62,500 nucleotides of DNA from Cristatella mucedo (lineage: Eukaryota; Bryozoa; Phylactolaemata; Cristatellidae): positions 2,235,001-2,297,500 of the forward strand of contig WPIO01000027.1 in the NCBI GenBank assembly GCA_009760855.2, read 5' to 3'. Made by a program: the position numbers and the translations under genes. Under the pieces are notes generated by a model. The model was not told the origin of the DNA. It ran no database searches and saw only the letters and a program-made list of their open reading frames with translations. Shown here piece by piece: positions 20,703 through 32,854 of this stretch (position 1 is its first letter; every line of letters starts with the position of its first letter).

Positions 20703-22620
20703 ATAATAATAATAATAATAATAGTACTTTGATATAGCGACCTTAGAGACCGCAAATCTCTTTCAGGGCACTTTAATTTGCTGCACAGGACGCACTATCG
20801 AATGCTTTGTGGTAGCATGCTCAATATACAACAAAATAATACGGTTACGGGTGGCATGCACAGGGTCAGCATGCAAGTATGATTAATGATAGCATGCACA
20901 GTGTCAGAGCGTATAAGCATATAAAGGACGAATCATAGGGACCCACTAAATGCTGTCCTCAATAGATGCGTTTTTAGTTTCTTTTTAAATGTGGTCAAGT
21001 CAGGAGATGTCATGAAGGAAGTCGGGAGTAAGTTCCAGGCTTTGGGACATACAAACTAAAGGCGAAGTCTCCAGGGGATTTGAGGTTTGTACTAGGTATA
21101 AATAAACAACTAGATTCCGAAAAGAGGCTGGTACGATGCTTGGCTTCGTGGGGAGTACATCTGATAGGCTGGAGCCAAAGAACGAAGGGACCGAAAAGTG
21201 AGAAACAAAACTTTGAAGTCAATCCGTTGCTTGACTGGTAGCCAGTGCAGGTCGGCAAGAATTGGTGTGATGTGGCAACTGCGACGCTCACGACAGACAA
21301 GCCTAGCTGCAGAGTTTTGCACCAGCTGTAAGCGCCTTATTGCATATGCAGGTAGGCCAGCAAGCAGAGAGTCACAGAAGTCAAGACGGGATGTCACAAA
21401 TGCATGGACCAACTTGGACGTGGTATCCTTATCTAAACCATCCCGAATTGTAACAATGTCATTTAGCTGAAAGTAGGCAGACTTGACTGTGGAGCTGATG
21501 TGGTCATCTACTGAGAGGTCACTTTGGAACATGATACCTAGATTTCGTGCAGATTCAACTGGAGATATGCTGGCAGAGCCAATCGTTTTGTTTTGTTTTT
21601 TAATTCATTTGTATAGCACCCCAAGAGAACTTAATCTATCTTCAGGTGCTTCACATATACCTCAGGGCTTGAGCCCATGACCTCAACCAGACTTAGGTCA
21701 GGACGAGCACCTTTACCACTGGACCAATCCAGCTTTGTGAGCTTTAACCTTTCAATTTCTTAATCACACTTGGTTTGCCCATAGCTATTAAGTTCGCTTC
21801 ATCATCATTCAATTTAAGAAAGTTTTCTGCCATTCATGTATGGATTTCATCACTACATGCAGCAAAGGAATTTGGGGAATTTGATGTGCTGGAGTGCTGG
21901 GAGGGATCAAAGCAAAGGTACAACTGAGTGTCATCTGCATTGAAGTGTAAGCCTAGATTGTTCTTAGCAATCACATCAGCAAGAGGGAGAGTGTAAATTG
22001 TGAAAATAACAGGACCAAGCACTGATCCCTGAGATACCCCATATTTCAGAGGTTCCTCGAATGATCTTTGTCCATTCAAATCAATACTCTGGAGTCACCC
22101 ACTGAGATAGGACCTGGACCATTGCAATGCAGCCCTAGTGATGCCCAGGCGAGATGAGAGGCACTCAAGAAGGACTTGGCAATCGACAGTATCAAAAGCT
22201 GCCGAGAGATCGAGCAAAACAGCATAGATACTCTACCTAAGTCTGCATTCCTAAGTAGGTCGTTCTACACACAAAGCAATGCTGACTCTGTGGAATGATT
22301 AGCTGTAAAACCAGACTGGGACTTATTAGCAAGGTTTGAAGTTTGAATATATGAGTTCAGCTGATCTGAAAGACACCGTAAGGAGTCGTGGCAGACCTGC
22401 TGAACTCCTGTATTGAAACTTCAAACCTTGCTTGTGCCTTTGGTAGAAATGGTAGAAGAGAGACTGGGCGGTGAGACATTTCATGGTCGGTGCGCTCGGT
22501 TGCTGGTTCCGGGGGAACGACGACCGTCTGTGGTACATCGGCATCCCGCAGAGGTTGTGTGCGGCTTTGGGCCGGCATATGTGCATCGTAAGCAATAACC
22601 GGGTCCGCGACCATGCGTTC
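20702..22620 (-). mobile_element. longest LINE copy (CR1/L2-like), minus strand, inactive
   Basis: From an AAT-repeat tail (20702-20722) leftward in its own sense: C-terminal reverse transcriptase frame at 21110-21532 (VTSRLDFCDSLLAGLP, LVQNSAARLVC, HITPILADLHWLPV), palm frame at 21834-22079 (GVSQGSVLGPVIF and a catalytic box NADD), finger region (NKSQSGFTANHSTESALL, about 22260-22325) and RPVSLLPFLPKA (about 22450-22490). These are in the order expected for a CR1/L2/Jockey-group reverse transcriptase. Stops and frameshifts separate the pieces and the first catalytic-box residue is Asn rather than Tyr/Phe. Upstream of 22500 the frame 22357-22614 continues without a clear domain. No endonuclease or ORF1 seen. 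A SINE-A has inserted at 21590-21727. Confidence 0.85.
21590..21727 (-). mobile_element. SINE-A nested in the LINE
   Basis: Minus strand: A-box region 'ggtaaaggtgctcgtcc', B box 'catgggctcaagccctg', and LINE-type tail up to 'gctatacaaatgaatt'. It interrupts the LINE between 'gcagagccaat' and 'gtgagctttaacc', which are contiguous in the 3790 copy. 'ccaatc' occurs on both sides as a possible short target duplication. Confidence 0.75.
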
Positions 22621-22779
22621 CTTCTTCTGAAGCCACGACTCTGATCACTCCTGAGGCTCCGGCAGATAAGGGTACCTCGGCCTAACTTTAACATTACCTA
22701 TTTTAATAAATTGGTTATATACACATAATTTATTTTATTAAATTGTGTTTTATATATAAATATAATCTACGTATTTACC

Positions 22780-22821
22780 TTATGGCTATATATATATATA
22801 TATATATATGATACCTTATGG

Positions 22822-22873
<52 letters not shown>
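22780..22873. repeat. (TA)n microsatellite with duplicated 'accttatggc' unit
   Basis: Two copies of 'accttatggctatata' (about 22777 and 22813) each run into a TA tract, and a short CA tract ends the array at 22864-22873. Confidence 0.85.
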
Positions 22874-22997
22874 GCCTCCATCATACATGCTGCGAAAGCC
22901 TGTCGCATGCTGTGCTCGCACGACGCATGCGTCCGTCAAGTCGCCCGCCACAGACTAGACCGGGCAGTCGCCAGCTTGGATGGCATGCCGTCATCTG

Positions 22998-23815
22998 ATA
23001 ATAATTATAATAATTATTATAATACAGTCGACCCTCGTTTATCGTGGTTAATCCGTTCCAGAATCTACCGTGGTAGGTGAATTTCTGAGGAGTAGTATGC
23101 TTTATTTTTAAATTGAATACTTTCGTAGTTAGAGCATAGAAGACCTGTTTATTACCCACTAAATGAGGTTTCCAACATTATTAGAGCCCTCTGGACATAA
23201 AATAACACACCTTTAGTCACCATTACACTCGTATTACCACATATATTTGACAAAGTAAGACATATTAGACGTTATAAACATCGTATTGTTATTGTTGTAC
23301 ATTTAGTTGCACACACACAATTCTTTCACACAACTACTAACCAACGAAAATAGTGAAACTTGTTTGATGGTGAAGCGATTAATATGAAGGGATGTGCAGC
23401 ACAGCAAAGAAGAGCAAGGTTACTGCTCCTCTGAAGGCCCAACTGCTGTAGGAGAGTCTTCAGGAAGTGCAGTACCTTCAACAGGTGCGTCGTCGTCGTC
23501 TTCTTCTGCGCTCCATACATACAGTAATTTTAATTTTAATTGTATTTGTAATACATGGGTGTATAATTGACTCAAACAAATGAGCGCGTGCTGTATCAAT
23601 TTCACTATTTCGATCAAAATTTTAATTAATATACGCGTATTTAAAAAAAACTGCGATAGAAGTTAGCCGCTAAAGTCGAAGCACGAAGTAGCGAGGGACG
23701 ACTGTACACTTGATAAAGCGCATTCAGAGAACTCAATCACTTTCTAGGCGCTTTACATTTGCTGCAAAGGAAACACGATCGAATGGTGAGTTGTATAATG
23801 CTTTATAACAACATG
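22998..23815 (-). mobile_element. LINE 3' tail, split by a DNA transposon
   Basis: AAT/ATT-rich tail at 22998-23022 and, after the insertion, 'cacttgataaagcgc', 'attcagagaactcaatc' and 'tttctaggcgctttac' at 23707-23760. Removing 23025-23706 restores the same order as the copy at 11442. Confidence 0.75.
23025..23704. mobile_element. pogo/Tigger-like non-autonomous DNA transposon
   Basis: Terminal inverted repeats: left 'cagtcgaccctcgttt' (from 23025), right end reversed 'cagtcgtccctcgcta' (to 23704). A TA dinucleotide flanks both ends (23023-23024 and 23705-23706), the target duplication of the Tc1/mariner superfamily. The subterminal pattern (a 'tccgttccaga' block on the left; 'gaagttagccgc' and 'cgaagcacgaagtagcg' on the right) is typical of Tigger-type elements. 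Length is 680 bp and there is no transposase frame, so it would depend on an enzyme supplied elsewhere. Confidence 0.8.
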
Positions 23816-24125
23816 AATAACAAAGTTAGGGTAAGGAGCGTTCGCGATACCTGAGCCCAGCAGCCTTCGGCCCTGGCAACAGGGTTGGCCGGATCTCGCT
23901 GAGGTCGGACTAGCGTAAGTGCCTCTCTAAGCGGCTCTCCTGTCGCCTCTCGCTGACCGGCCCCGAAGTGCTCGTTGTGTCCACCAACCCTGGTGGCATC
24001 GAGCACTGGGTCGTGCCACGAGTGGTCATCACGAAGCTGCGAGAGTTCACCAGGCTCGTGGAAGGCCGTGCTTGGGCGGCCTAGCCTGCACAGGGCAGGG
24101 TCAGCCGCTGCCCGGCCACGGACAG
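23816..24125. other. unclassified, moderately GC-rich
   Basis: A 67-codon frame on the minus strand (23803-24006) has no recognisable features. No repeat recognised. Confidence 0.3.
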
Positions 24126-24127
24126 AC

Positions 24128-24338
24128 TCACCATTTATATATTTATAGATGTAGATATTAGATGTTTATATAAAAAATATTTGCATAGCTGCATATATAT
24201 CGGTGTAATGTCGCAGTTATATATATATATATATATATATAGAAGCCCGTATATATTATATTAATTAATATGTATTATAATGTATATTAAATTATATTAT
24301 TTTATTATATTATAATAATAATATATATGAATTTACTA
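24128..24338. repeat. AT-rich low-complexity block
   Basis: TA tract at 24217-24240 and a self-complementary ATTATAT/ATTAATTAAT region to 24338. It could form cruciforms or be a nuclear matrix-type AT-rich stretch; no further signal seen. Confidence 0.7.
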
Positions 24339-24344
24339 ATTTTC

Positions 24345-24495
24345 GCTGCTGAGCCCAGGGGACAAGCTGCTCGCTCTTAACAAGCTAGGCAGTGGGTTCG
24401 AGTCCTGCAGTAGGCAATCCTTTATTGACTACTGCTAGCCTTGGCGATAGCCATTAAAACTCATCTACCGCTAAACAAATTAGACTGTTAAGCAG
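24345..24495 (+). mobile_element. SINE-B
   Basis: Head 'caagctgctcgctcttaac', B box 'tgggttcgagtcctgc', body 'aggcaatcctttattg' and 'ctgctagccttggcgatag', with a degraded 3' part ('aaacaaattagactgtta'). Confidence 0.75.
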
Positions 24496-25023
24496 TGAGC
24501 CTTCACTTCATTAGCACTTTGGTGCGTAAAAGTTTCTTAATCACATCGTCCGTGAGCAGCCTGGGTGCTGCAAAGCAAACATCACCAGCATCAATTACGA
24601 GTGCTCTGAGCATTCAAGATACGAATAAAATGCGGACTGCTTTCAGCGAAACTATAAATCTTGGCGGAATTCTAATCACTTGGAACGAGCCGCTGAGCTA
24701 CTTCGGGCTAACAGAAGACTAAACGACCTTTCGTTACGATGGTATGCTACTCAAAGTGAAACGTAATATGCGCACATCGAGTTCAAGGAGCGGATCTTTC
24801 TACTTGAAGTGCACAAAGGAGGATATTGTAAGAAGCACACTGTTCTCTTTTCGAATCGCTGTAGCCGCACGTTGCAGGTGCTCTCCGCAGGTGCATCAAG
24901 GCCATCTAGGCATCTAACTTGTCCTCGGTGTACTGGCATGGCGAGTGCCGACTGCGATATTCGAAATCAGTCAAAGCTTAATAGGCTGAAAATCCACAGC
25001 GTTTTGTTCTCAGAATTCATTCT
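24496..25023. other. no gene seen
   Basis: Open frames of 60-75 codons on both strands, none with recognisable features. Confidence 0.35.
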
Positions 25024-25029
25024 CTAAAC

Positions 25030-25900
25030 TCGGGCGTATTTCCGAGCGTGCGAACAGCATGTGCAAGTCTTAGAGAAATGAATTATACTTATTGTCGCGT
25101 ATACTTTCTTTTTTCGCGCCGTCAAATCGGGAGACAGCATGAAACAGTCGGTGGTGCGTTCCAAGCATGAGGATTCGTAGTCACTGACGGAAAGGTATCC
25201 TGGGGATTTGAAGTTAGTTAAGATCACAAGTAATCGACCAGAGTCAAGTGTATGGTGGAGCGACGGGAGGCCTAAATAAAGAAAAAGCTAATTCCAATTG
25301 CCGAATCAAGCGAAGTGGTAACCCAGAGGTAAGTTCCCACATCTTGAATTCGATTTGCTTGCTTTCCGACAGGTAGCCAGCAGACTGGCGAGCCGTGGTG
25401 TTTTGCAGTAGTTGCGACACTCTTTCCAGATATGTCTCGCTGCAGAGATTTGCATAAGCTGTAAGTATCTTGTTGCACCGGCAGGAAGACCTGTGCGATA
25501 GTGAGTAACATAAGTCTGGTCCGGATTTCACGTATTAGTGAAATAGCTTAGCTGTTGCCTCCTTATCTAAGTGAGCCCAAATTTTTTCAATGTTAGGTAG
25601 CGGAAAACAACAGATTTGAATGACAAAATGATTGTTTCGCTAGAGACAAGTTCTTCAGGAGGTTCGCACCCAGATTCCTGCAGGGGCTTCATGAGACATG
25701 CCGATCGAACCAATTTTGACGGGTAGGCTTTTCCAGTTGCACATTAACACTAAGTTTTCTCGCTATCAGCGGGTTGGTCGTGTCATCATTTAATCTATGA
25801 AAGTTTGCTCCCATTCTGAGGTACAGTGTAGGTCGGCGAGAAGCATCGTGGTGTGACAATTTCAAAGCTCACGACAGACATGCCTAGCTGCAGAGTTTAT
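25030..25900 (-). mobile_element. decayed LINE, minus strand, in pieces
   Basis: Segments matching the LINE in order: 'gtcaaatcgggagacagc' (25122), 'gtgcgttccaagcatgag' (25154), 'tatcctggggatttgaag' (25195), a 'gcagagatttgcataagctg' block (25442) and 'gaagacctgtgcgat' (25485). A second matching piece at about 25815-25895 (gtaggtcggcgagaag, then 'ctcacgacagacatgcctag') corresponds to the HITPILADLHWL region again, so two truncated copies or a rearrangement are possible. Confidence 0.65.
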
Positions 25901-28211
25901 ACTCGTCGAAGACGATACTACTTCACTGCTTTCCAGAAGCAGCTCGCAATTGACACTCGAAGGCAAGACGAGCACTTCGATGGCTTGCCAGTCTCGACCT
26001 TGACATGTAGTAGTAGATTTCCAACGGACATTTACTCGAAGGTCGACATCATTTTTGAGGGCGAGGGAGGAAACCATGTCCAAGCGCTGCAGCAGGACTT
26101 GGGCGAATGCCGTCCCAACTCAGGATTATGTACCAACGAGTCAACGAGACAATTGGCGACTCGAACTCGTCGTTGAAATTAAGCAGGCCTCTTATTGAGC
26201 AGGCTCCCGCTCGGCTCTATACTTCGGAGGCGAAACCTGCGCGGGCGGCGCTCCTGGCGGTGGGTGGCGCTCCTGGCTGCAGAGCTCCTGGCGGTAGTGC
26301 TCCTGGGGCATGAGTGGAACGGGCAACGCACGGTCCAACCTTCAGAGCGCCCAAACAGCACAAGTGGAGCCGCTGGAATGAATGAGTGCCTCTACTAATC
26401 GGGCCTGGGTTTACGACAGCCAGCACAGTTATTTTTGGCTCCTGTATTACGGTCGAAACGAACGAGTATTTATTTTTATGATCATTAGTCTACGATCTTG
26501 CATAAGCCATGCTAATTTGATAATCGATCGCATAATACTAGACCTAATATGTGACGAGGGGGTTGCTCAAATGCTGGCGATCATAGCGACCGGTCGGTCA
26601 CTTAATGGTTTCGCGCTAAAGACCAGGAGACGATCTCTCGTGCAGGCTTTCAGACCCTCATCCGAGGCCTCGAGCACTAATCATTGCTGATTCGCCCTGC
26701 TTTCGTCTGCATACGGCCTCGAATTGCAGCTGCCTTCGCGACTCGAGGGCCCCCCCCCCGCTCCGCCACTGCGGCGGCTCTGCGCCCTTCGTCGGCGCCG
26801 CCGCCGCTCGGGCGAGGCGCAGCGCTTTGAGGCAGCACTCGAGGATGTTGCCACATGTATCTTCTTTGGCGACGCTGCCGTTTAGAACCGTTACTAATGT
26901 AGCGATCGTTCGAGAAAGGCTTGACTAAGGATCGGCTTCGATCGGACTCGTCGGCAACGCTGCCTACCCACTTGCATCCGCTTCTTTTTAGCACGCGCTA
27001 GCGTAGTCTAACCGCCCAACGGCCGAAAATTAGCTTTCTTACGGGCTCGGCGCCAAGTGTCGACCGCAGATCGGCAATTATCTAGCCAGTCGACCACAGC
27101 CGAGACTAGCATCGGCGGTAGAATCCTTTTTTGTTTTCAGAGATTGCGACGCCCGCTCGCCCGCCTGAAGAACTAAGCTACCAACCTGTACTTAGCGGCT
27201 GTAGCTGTTGGTGGGCAATCGCTGTCAGGAACTAGTCGGCGACGGCACGCGAGGGCTCAACGAAGGCAGCGCCCGATTGGCTGGCGGCAGCAGCCGCCCG
27301 TTTTTTCTCCAGCGGCTTCGGGTGCGATCGGAGGTGGGCAAGTTCCTGCGCGGACCTGCTCGCTGTTGCCTCGATGCGCGATGGCTACGTTCAGAGCATG
27401 CCAAGCAGCTGGGAGCGCCTCGCAGCGAGCTCCGCAGCGAGAAACGAATGCGAAAGCCTTCGAAAAGGCAGTGCAGAGGCTCGGTGCTGACTAGTGGTGG
27501 GCAACCTTCAGGGACCGCCTTCAAGCGCCGGTCTGGAGTGCCAAGATTGGTCTGCTGACCTGCCAGTTAGGTGTACTAAAAAATAGCAGTGCTGGCGATA
27601 AAACAGTCTCTTACCCTGAGCTGCATTTCTGCCTACAAAATTTACACGAGGACCTGGTCCGGCATGAAAATTAGGAACCGCTTAAATCATAATCATAGGT
27701 CCCTAACATAGTAAAGCCGTAATTATCAGTGTAATCCTGCGATTATCCAAGAATAGTCAGCTAGCTAATACAGAAAGCTGAGTAGATCAAGTACACTCAT
27801 GCAGGTGTTTGCACTTGTCAGGTACGGGCCTTTTTGCGATTTCGCTTGGCTGTCGCCTGGTTGTCATCGTTGGAGTTCGCCTCCACGATTCTTAAGCAGC
27901 TAATGTGGCTGTGAGGTCTATTCTAGAACTAACTAGTTAGGTGACGCATTAAAGAAAGACAGTCCAGACCCAAAGCAATCTGGTTAGCTTCGTGATTCAG
28001 GGCTGTGAGTACCTGAGTTAGAATCTTGCTGGCTGTAGGGTTTTCGTTGGTCCATCGACATCAACCATATTTGGGGCAGCACAGGGGATGAGAGAGGAGG
28101 CTGAAGACTCGTCTAAAACTGCCTTTGTCATGCCGCAGGTTCGGTACAATGCCTCTTCGCCAGTCAAAAAAGACAACGCAAAGCACGTTGTGTTGATGTC
28201 CTGAAAAAACT
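25901..28211. other. no gene recognised
   Basis: Contains GC-rich patches (26190-26350, 26690-26830 with a C run at 26752-26760, and 27200-27560). The 116-codon plus frame at 27208-27558 and a 99-codon minus frame overlap each other; neither shows a domain. Nothing else seen. Confidence 0.35.
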
Positions 28212-28275
28212 AAGCTGTCAGCAGGATTCGAACCGCTGTTGTCGGAGTTTGGAATCCGTGATATTAATCATAAGG
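28212..28275 (-). mobile_element. tRNA-like fragment, minus strand
   Basis: Minus strand has 'ggttcgaatcctgct' (B-box/T-arm like), preceded by a perfect 4-bp stem CGGA/TCCG closing a loop with CCA in it. T-arm pairing is poor and the acceptor stem is not evident, so it is more likely the head of a decayed SINE than a working tRNA gene. Confidence 0.3.
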
Positions 28276-31019
28276 CCTCTGAGGTCGGTGGTGAAAGTAA
28301 GGAAATGGAGTCTGAGAGAAGCCGTGCGCCTGAACTGGAGAAAAAAATTTACATCACTCAGCTGCGACAGCGACGTCCGCCTCCATTGGACGGCCAATAC
28401 TTCTACTACTGGGAGATGCTCATTCCCGGCTGCGAACCGTCTTCCTGCGTCATCCCGATTTCTCTTGGTTGTCTTCCCAAGCGCCTGTCGCCAGGTTAGG
28501 ATGTAGGCTTAGCAGACAACGAAATGACTTAGAGTAATTTTACTGTTCTCTCTGGCTTGGTATTTGAGCTCGGTCGCAATGTTCGCCACGGACGCTATAG
28601 CAGCAGCTGAGGCGACGCAGCGACTGAGGTGACGCAGCAGATAATACATTGGCCCAAAAGCGACGAGTCAAGGCTGCTGCCTGCACCCGGCTCAGACGCG
28701 TCACACGTGCAATCACAGTTAAGTGCCTAGCGCCATTGTGCGCTTGTCTTCTCCTTGGCAACGCAAACTCGGTTGCCCGAGCAGCAAGCTCCTTGAAAAG
28801 ATGTCGGTCACGCAACGTTTTTGTAGTGGCGCTCAAGCCATGTATACTGCGTCTATCCCATTCTTATCCTAATCGTTACCCAGGACAACCAAAACGGGGA
28901 GAGCGGGAATGAGAGGAAGAACCAGGTGGCATACCTACCTCACCGCCGGTCGCCCAAGAGTAAGGCGAGGAGGCTGTCCTGCCAGGGCCTTGATGCTGTC
29001 ATCGCCCAGCACCGCCCTCTCCCAGCCCGAGCCCCCCCCCCCCCCCGCTACACCCAGGTCCCGTAAGAAAAAGCTCTTCACTACCGAAAGACCGATAGAA
29101 TGAGGCCGACCTTGTTCTGCAAGCACCACTCCCTGCAGCTCAGATGTTTCCTAAGGGCGGTCAGGTACAGGCACCTTCCCCAGCCGAAGCATGAGTGCCT
29201 GCTAGAGAACCGGACTAGTGACTTTAGCATGACGCACGCACGTTTAACTGGGCGAAAATTGGGAAGACCTTGTAGAAGGCCATCGGCTCCACTTCGGCTT
29301 TCGCATTTCTGGAATTCCAAGAAAAGGGGTTCGATGCCGTATTCGTGAAGAGATGGTGGTTGGAAGTACTCGGAGTTAAATATATGCGACTCGCGAGCAT
29401 ACGTGTGCACATGTGTGCGTTCGCGTTCACAAGCGTGTGTGTCTTTGTGTGTCTATGTGCGTGTGGGGTTTTATGTGTTTTTGAGCGTGCGTGCGAGCTT
29501 TTGCGAGCGTGTGGGTGTATGTGAGGGCCCGCGAGCCTCAAAAGTCGTCACCCATACCAGATATATCAGCTTACAATTTAGGAGATACAATTTCCGGTTC
29601 CACAATTAGTGTTCTCGATCGTCATAGTCGACGATCAAAGTAGCAGAAGCCTTCAAATTGTTGCCGAACTTTGATGTCATGCTTCAAGATTTTCCTCCTA
29701 CTTCCATAGAGACCAAATAGCTGTAATTCGGCCGCTTTGCCTGCAACTCTCCGATACCTAACTTATCCTGAAATGGCTCATTCAATCAAATGCATCTGCT
29801 GGTGTTGACGCGACCAACCGCGTCGGCGATGCTGAGTAGGCTCTAAAGCGGGCTTCGTGGTTTATATTGAAAAGTATTTTCCCGCTCCTGGACAGCAGAG
29901 CGTGGGCCGCCGTCTGTCTAGGCTGCCGATAATTTTGGAGTGATGTGCCCAGGTCAATCCAAGATTGCCTCCGCCAGTTCGGTCGAGTATACTAGTGGCG
30001 ATTTAACGGCTCAAAAGCACCTCACTTTCTTTTTGTTTCGTGCCATCTAGCAGCGAGATCGCTCTCCATCGTAACATCCGCTTAATGCTTGTGGCCTAGT
30101 GGAGTTACAAACGCAGGTAGATTACATTTCATTAAAAAAAATGAGTCGACATGACGACCTCATGCAGTGACATTGTTGCACAGCGTTCATAAGAGCTGAC
30201 CACCCAGTGTGAGGCGAGATTCACGGACGAGTTAGTAAAGCCTTCGGCAATTGCATCCCGTTCTTTCGATCGCCTCCTGTAGGCTAGCGAGCGCTGAGTG
30301 AATTGTCTGCACGCTGCTTCTGTCTGCATCGTCCGGTGCCCTTTACTGATTCTAAGGTACTACCTTGGCCTAGATACACGTACACGCTTTTGAAGCCTTC
30401 AGTGACAAGCTGATCAGACGCAAACAGTTTTCGGAAGCGTTCGGAACATTCGGTTCTCTCTTCCATCAGGCTGGGCTTAAGACGATTAGCTGCAATCCAC
30501 GTAAACCGAGCCTTGAAACTGCACTTCCTGAGTGTATCGAGGTGGGATACAGTCCATTAGAAGTCTTTTCGCTGCTCAGGGGCTGTAAGAAAATTAGCCC
30601 ACCACGGCATCCTCGGGATGCGAGTTTCCAGGGGACGATCGCTAACGATCGCGTTGAAGACGTCAAATTTTCCTCGTCCGCCTCATCCTCTCTCTTCCTT
30701 TATCTGTCTCACTCTATCCACAGCGACGTCTCTTGACATCTGACTTCAAGCTGTGACACTAGATTTACAGTTAAGGTTATACGACCAAACTTTGTAGGGC
30801 AACTTCCTTAACCTGAGGTGAGACTTACTAGCCGTCGTTCAACATGGGGGCGGGGGCTTCCCAACGGGGGGGGGATTGATTGTTTGCACTATATTGCTGA
30901 CCCAGGTTTGCTGAAGCAGATCAATCGTGATCAATCAGCAGCAGGTCTAAAATTAGGATGGGTGTAGCTTTCTTCGTAGAACAACTGCGATTCGATCAGC
31001 TTTGATGGGATACCACACC
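28276..31019. other. no gene recognised; C-run and GT-rich patches
   Basis: A C homopolymer lies at 29033-29046, a degenerate GT-rich stretch at about 29403-29525, and G runs at 30845-30876. Short open frames only. Confidence 0.4.
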
Positions 31020-31690
31020 CAAGATGACCAATTCTTTGGGTCAGCTTAAACACGGATACTACACATAAGAAGGTCAGTGCATTTGCGACAACCTGTCTCG
31101 GCTTCTGTAAATCACTATTTGCCGGTCTTCCGAGCTGTGCTATTATGCATTTAGAATAGGTACAAAACTTGGGAGCCCGGATTAACTGTCTCGAGCGGCA
31201 TAGTTTCAAAATTATGCCACTTCTCACCGACTAGCACTGGTTCCCCATCAAGCAGCGTATCGATTTAAGGTTATGTCACTAACTTTTAGGTCTCTTCATT
31301 TACTTGCTCCATCCTACCTATCCAAACTGCTTCACAATCATGTTAGGCTACTTCTAACTTAAATAATTTAACTATGCCTCGAACCAATCTCAAATCCATC
31401 GGCGACCGAGCCTCTTTGTTCGCAGTCCCAAAGCCGGGAACTCACCCCACCCCGACTGACGTCACGACATTCCCTGACTTGACAACATTTAAGCAACTAA
31501 AAACGCGCCTGTTCCGAGTAGCGTCGGCTGGGCCTTAGCAAATTGACCCTACGGTGCATATGCGTGCTGACGCTGTTATGACCAACTATATTTCAATGCT
31601 TCTTTTTACAGCACTTGCCAAGTCCGTAAAAAAGAGATTTATTTCTTTGAGGGTGCCATACAAATGCATATACCATAACTTTTTTTTATT
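31020..31690 (+). mobile_element. decayed LINE 3' part
   Basis: 'gtcagcttaaacacgg', 'cttctgtaaatcactatttg', 'ccggtcttccgagctgtgc', 'gcactggttccccatcaagc', then the untranslated region and 'tctttgagggtgccatac' at 31640-31665. Corresponds to the thumb and 3' end of the family. Confidence 0.7.
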
Positions 31691-31879
31691 ATTCCGCTGA
31701 GAAAGAAATGGCCATAATGGCGACGACTGGTATGATCCTAACACACTTTCAATCTATGCTCATACGCCATTCATGTGTTGAACAAAAGACTTGCGCTCTA
31801 CACAGCCCTTATCGTAGTCGGCATGGCTTGCGATCACCTGAAAATCCTGAACTCGCCATTGCATTCCTCTACGTATTGT

Positions 31880-32238
31880 ATGTACAGACATTTACCTATA
31901 TGCATATATACATACTGCATATATACCTGTACCTGTATTTTTTTTATTTATTCATACCGGCATATATGCATGTGGCTTTTAATTTCTGAATTTATACGAA
32001 TAATTTGCAACATCCGAATTTTAAAAAAGATTTGCACAATGTCACACCAGCAGGTAGAGCTTCAAAGAGTACGATAGCTTCAGTCAGACGGATCAAGTAA
32101 AAGGAGATTTTGAAAGCGTCAAAGTTAGTGAAATGCCACGCTCCTTGGAAATTGGCACCTCAGGATTTTGAAAAGGGCCGCTTTCCGTTCGTGTGGGGGT
32201 TAGGAAGGGCTACAGAGCTGCGGGCTTAATTTCAAGTG
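31880..32238. other. AT-rich, no gene seen
   Basis: TA-rich around 31890-31960; nothing else recognised. Confidence 0.35.
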
Positions 32239-32395
32239 TCACAGCGTCGTTCGATCATTAGCGCTGGCGAGCCTCATAAGAGTAGCTGTCGCAGCGGCGG
32301 CCAATGAGCAGGTACTTCCTACATACCTCTGAGCAGACCGTTTGGTTCGGTTGTAAAAGCTGTACCCGTGCGAGCGTGAACCCCGAATGTACATG

Positions 32396-32460
32396 CCTGA
32401 ATGCATATACACCGGTATGCATATACACCGGTATGCATGTATGCCTGAATACATATATAC

Positions 32461-32504
<44 letters not shown>

Positions 32505-32625
32505 GTGCGTGTGTGCGTGTGTGCGTGTGTGTGTGTGTGAGAGAGAGAGAGGGTGTGTGTGTGTGTGTTCGCGCGCGTGCGCGTGCGCGTGTGTGTGTGG
32601 TATGTGTGTGTGTGTGTGTGTGGGG
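32396..32625. repeat. duplicated 16-bp unit followed by (GT)n microsatellite
   Basis: 'gcatatacaccggtat' occurs twice in tandem (about 32403 and 32419), then GT repeats at 32466-32540, a GA patch, and GT/GC repeats to 32625. Open frames with Cys/Val or His/Thr runs across it are artefacts. Confidence 0.9.
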
Positions 32626-32756
32626 GGTGCGTCCGCATGCAGGTATGTATGCATTATACATATACATGTATACGTATAGGTAGCACGCTCGACCCCGGAA
32701 GGACAGGGCACCGTCGGCTGATTATATATACTAGTTAAAAATATTTTTCTCGATAA

Positions 32757-32812
32757 TATATATATATATATATGCGTGTGTGTGTGTGTATGTATGTATG
32801 TATATTGTGTAT
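32757..32812. repeat. (TA)n-(GT)n microsatellite
   Basis: TA tract then GT repeats and 'tatgtatgtatg'. Confidence 0.85.
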
Positions 32813-32854
32813 CTGGTGCAGTTTACGCGCCCCTCGGTCTTAGCCTAAAAGGGT

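Noticed and set aside
28212-28275. Functional tRNA-Trp gene on the minus strand
   Set aside because: T-arm pairing is poor, the anticodon loop has eight bases and no acceptor stem is evident.
32239-32738. Cys/Val and His/Thr repeat proteins
   Set aside because: Artefacts of GT/CA microsatellites.
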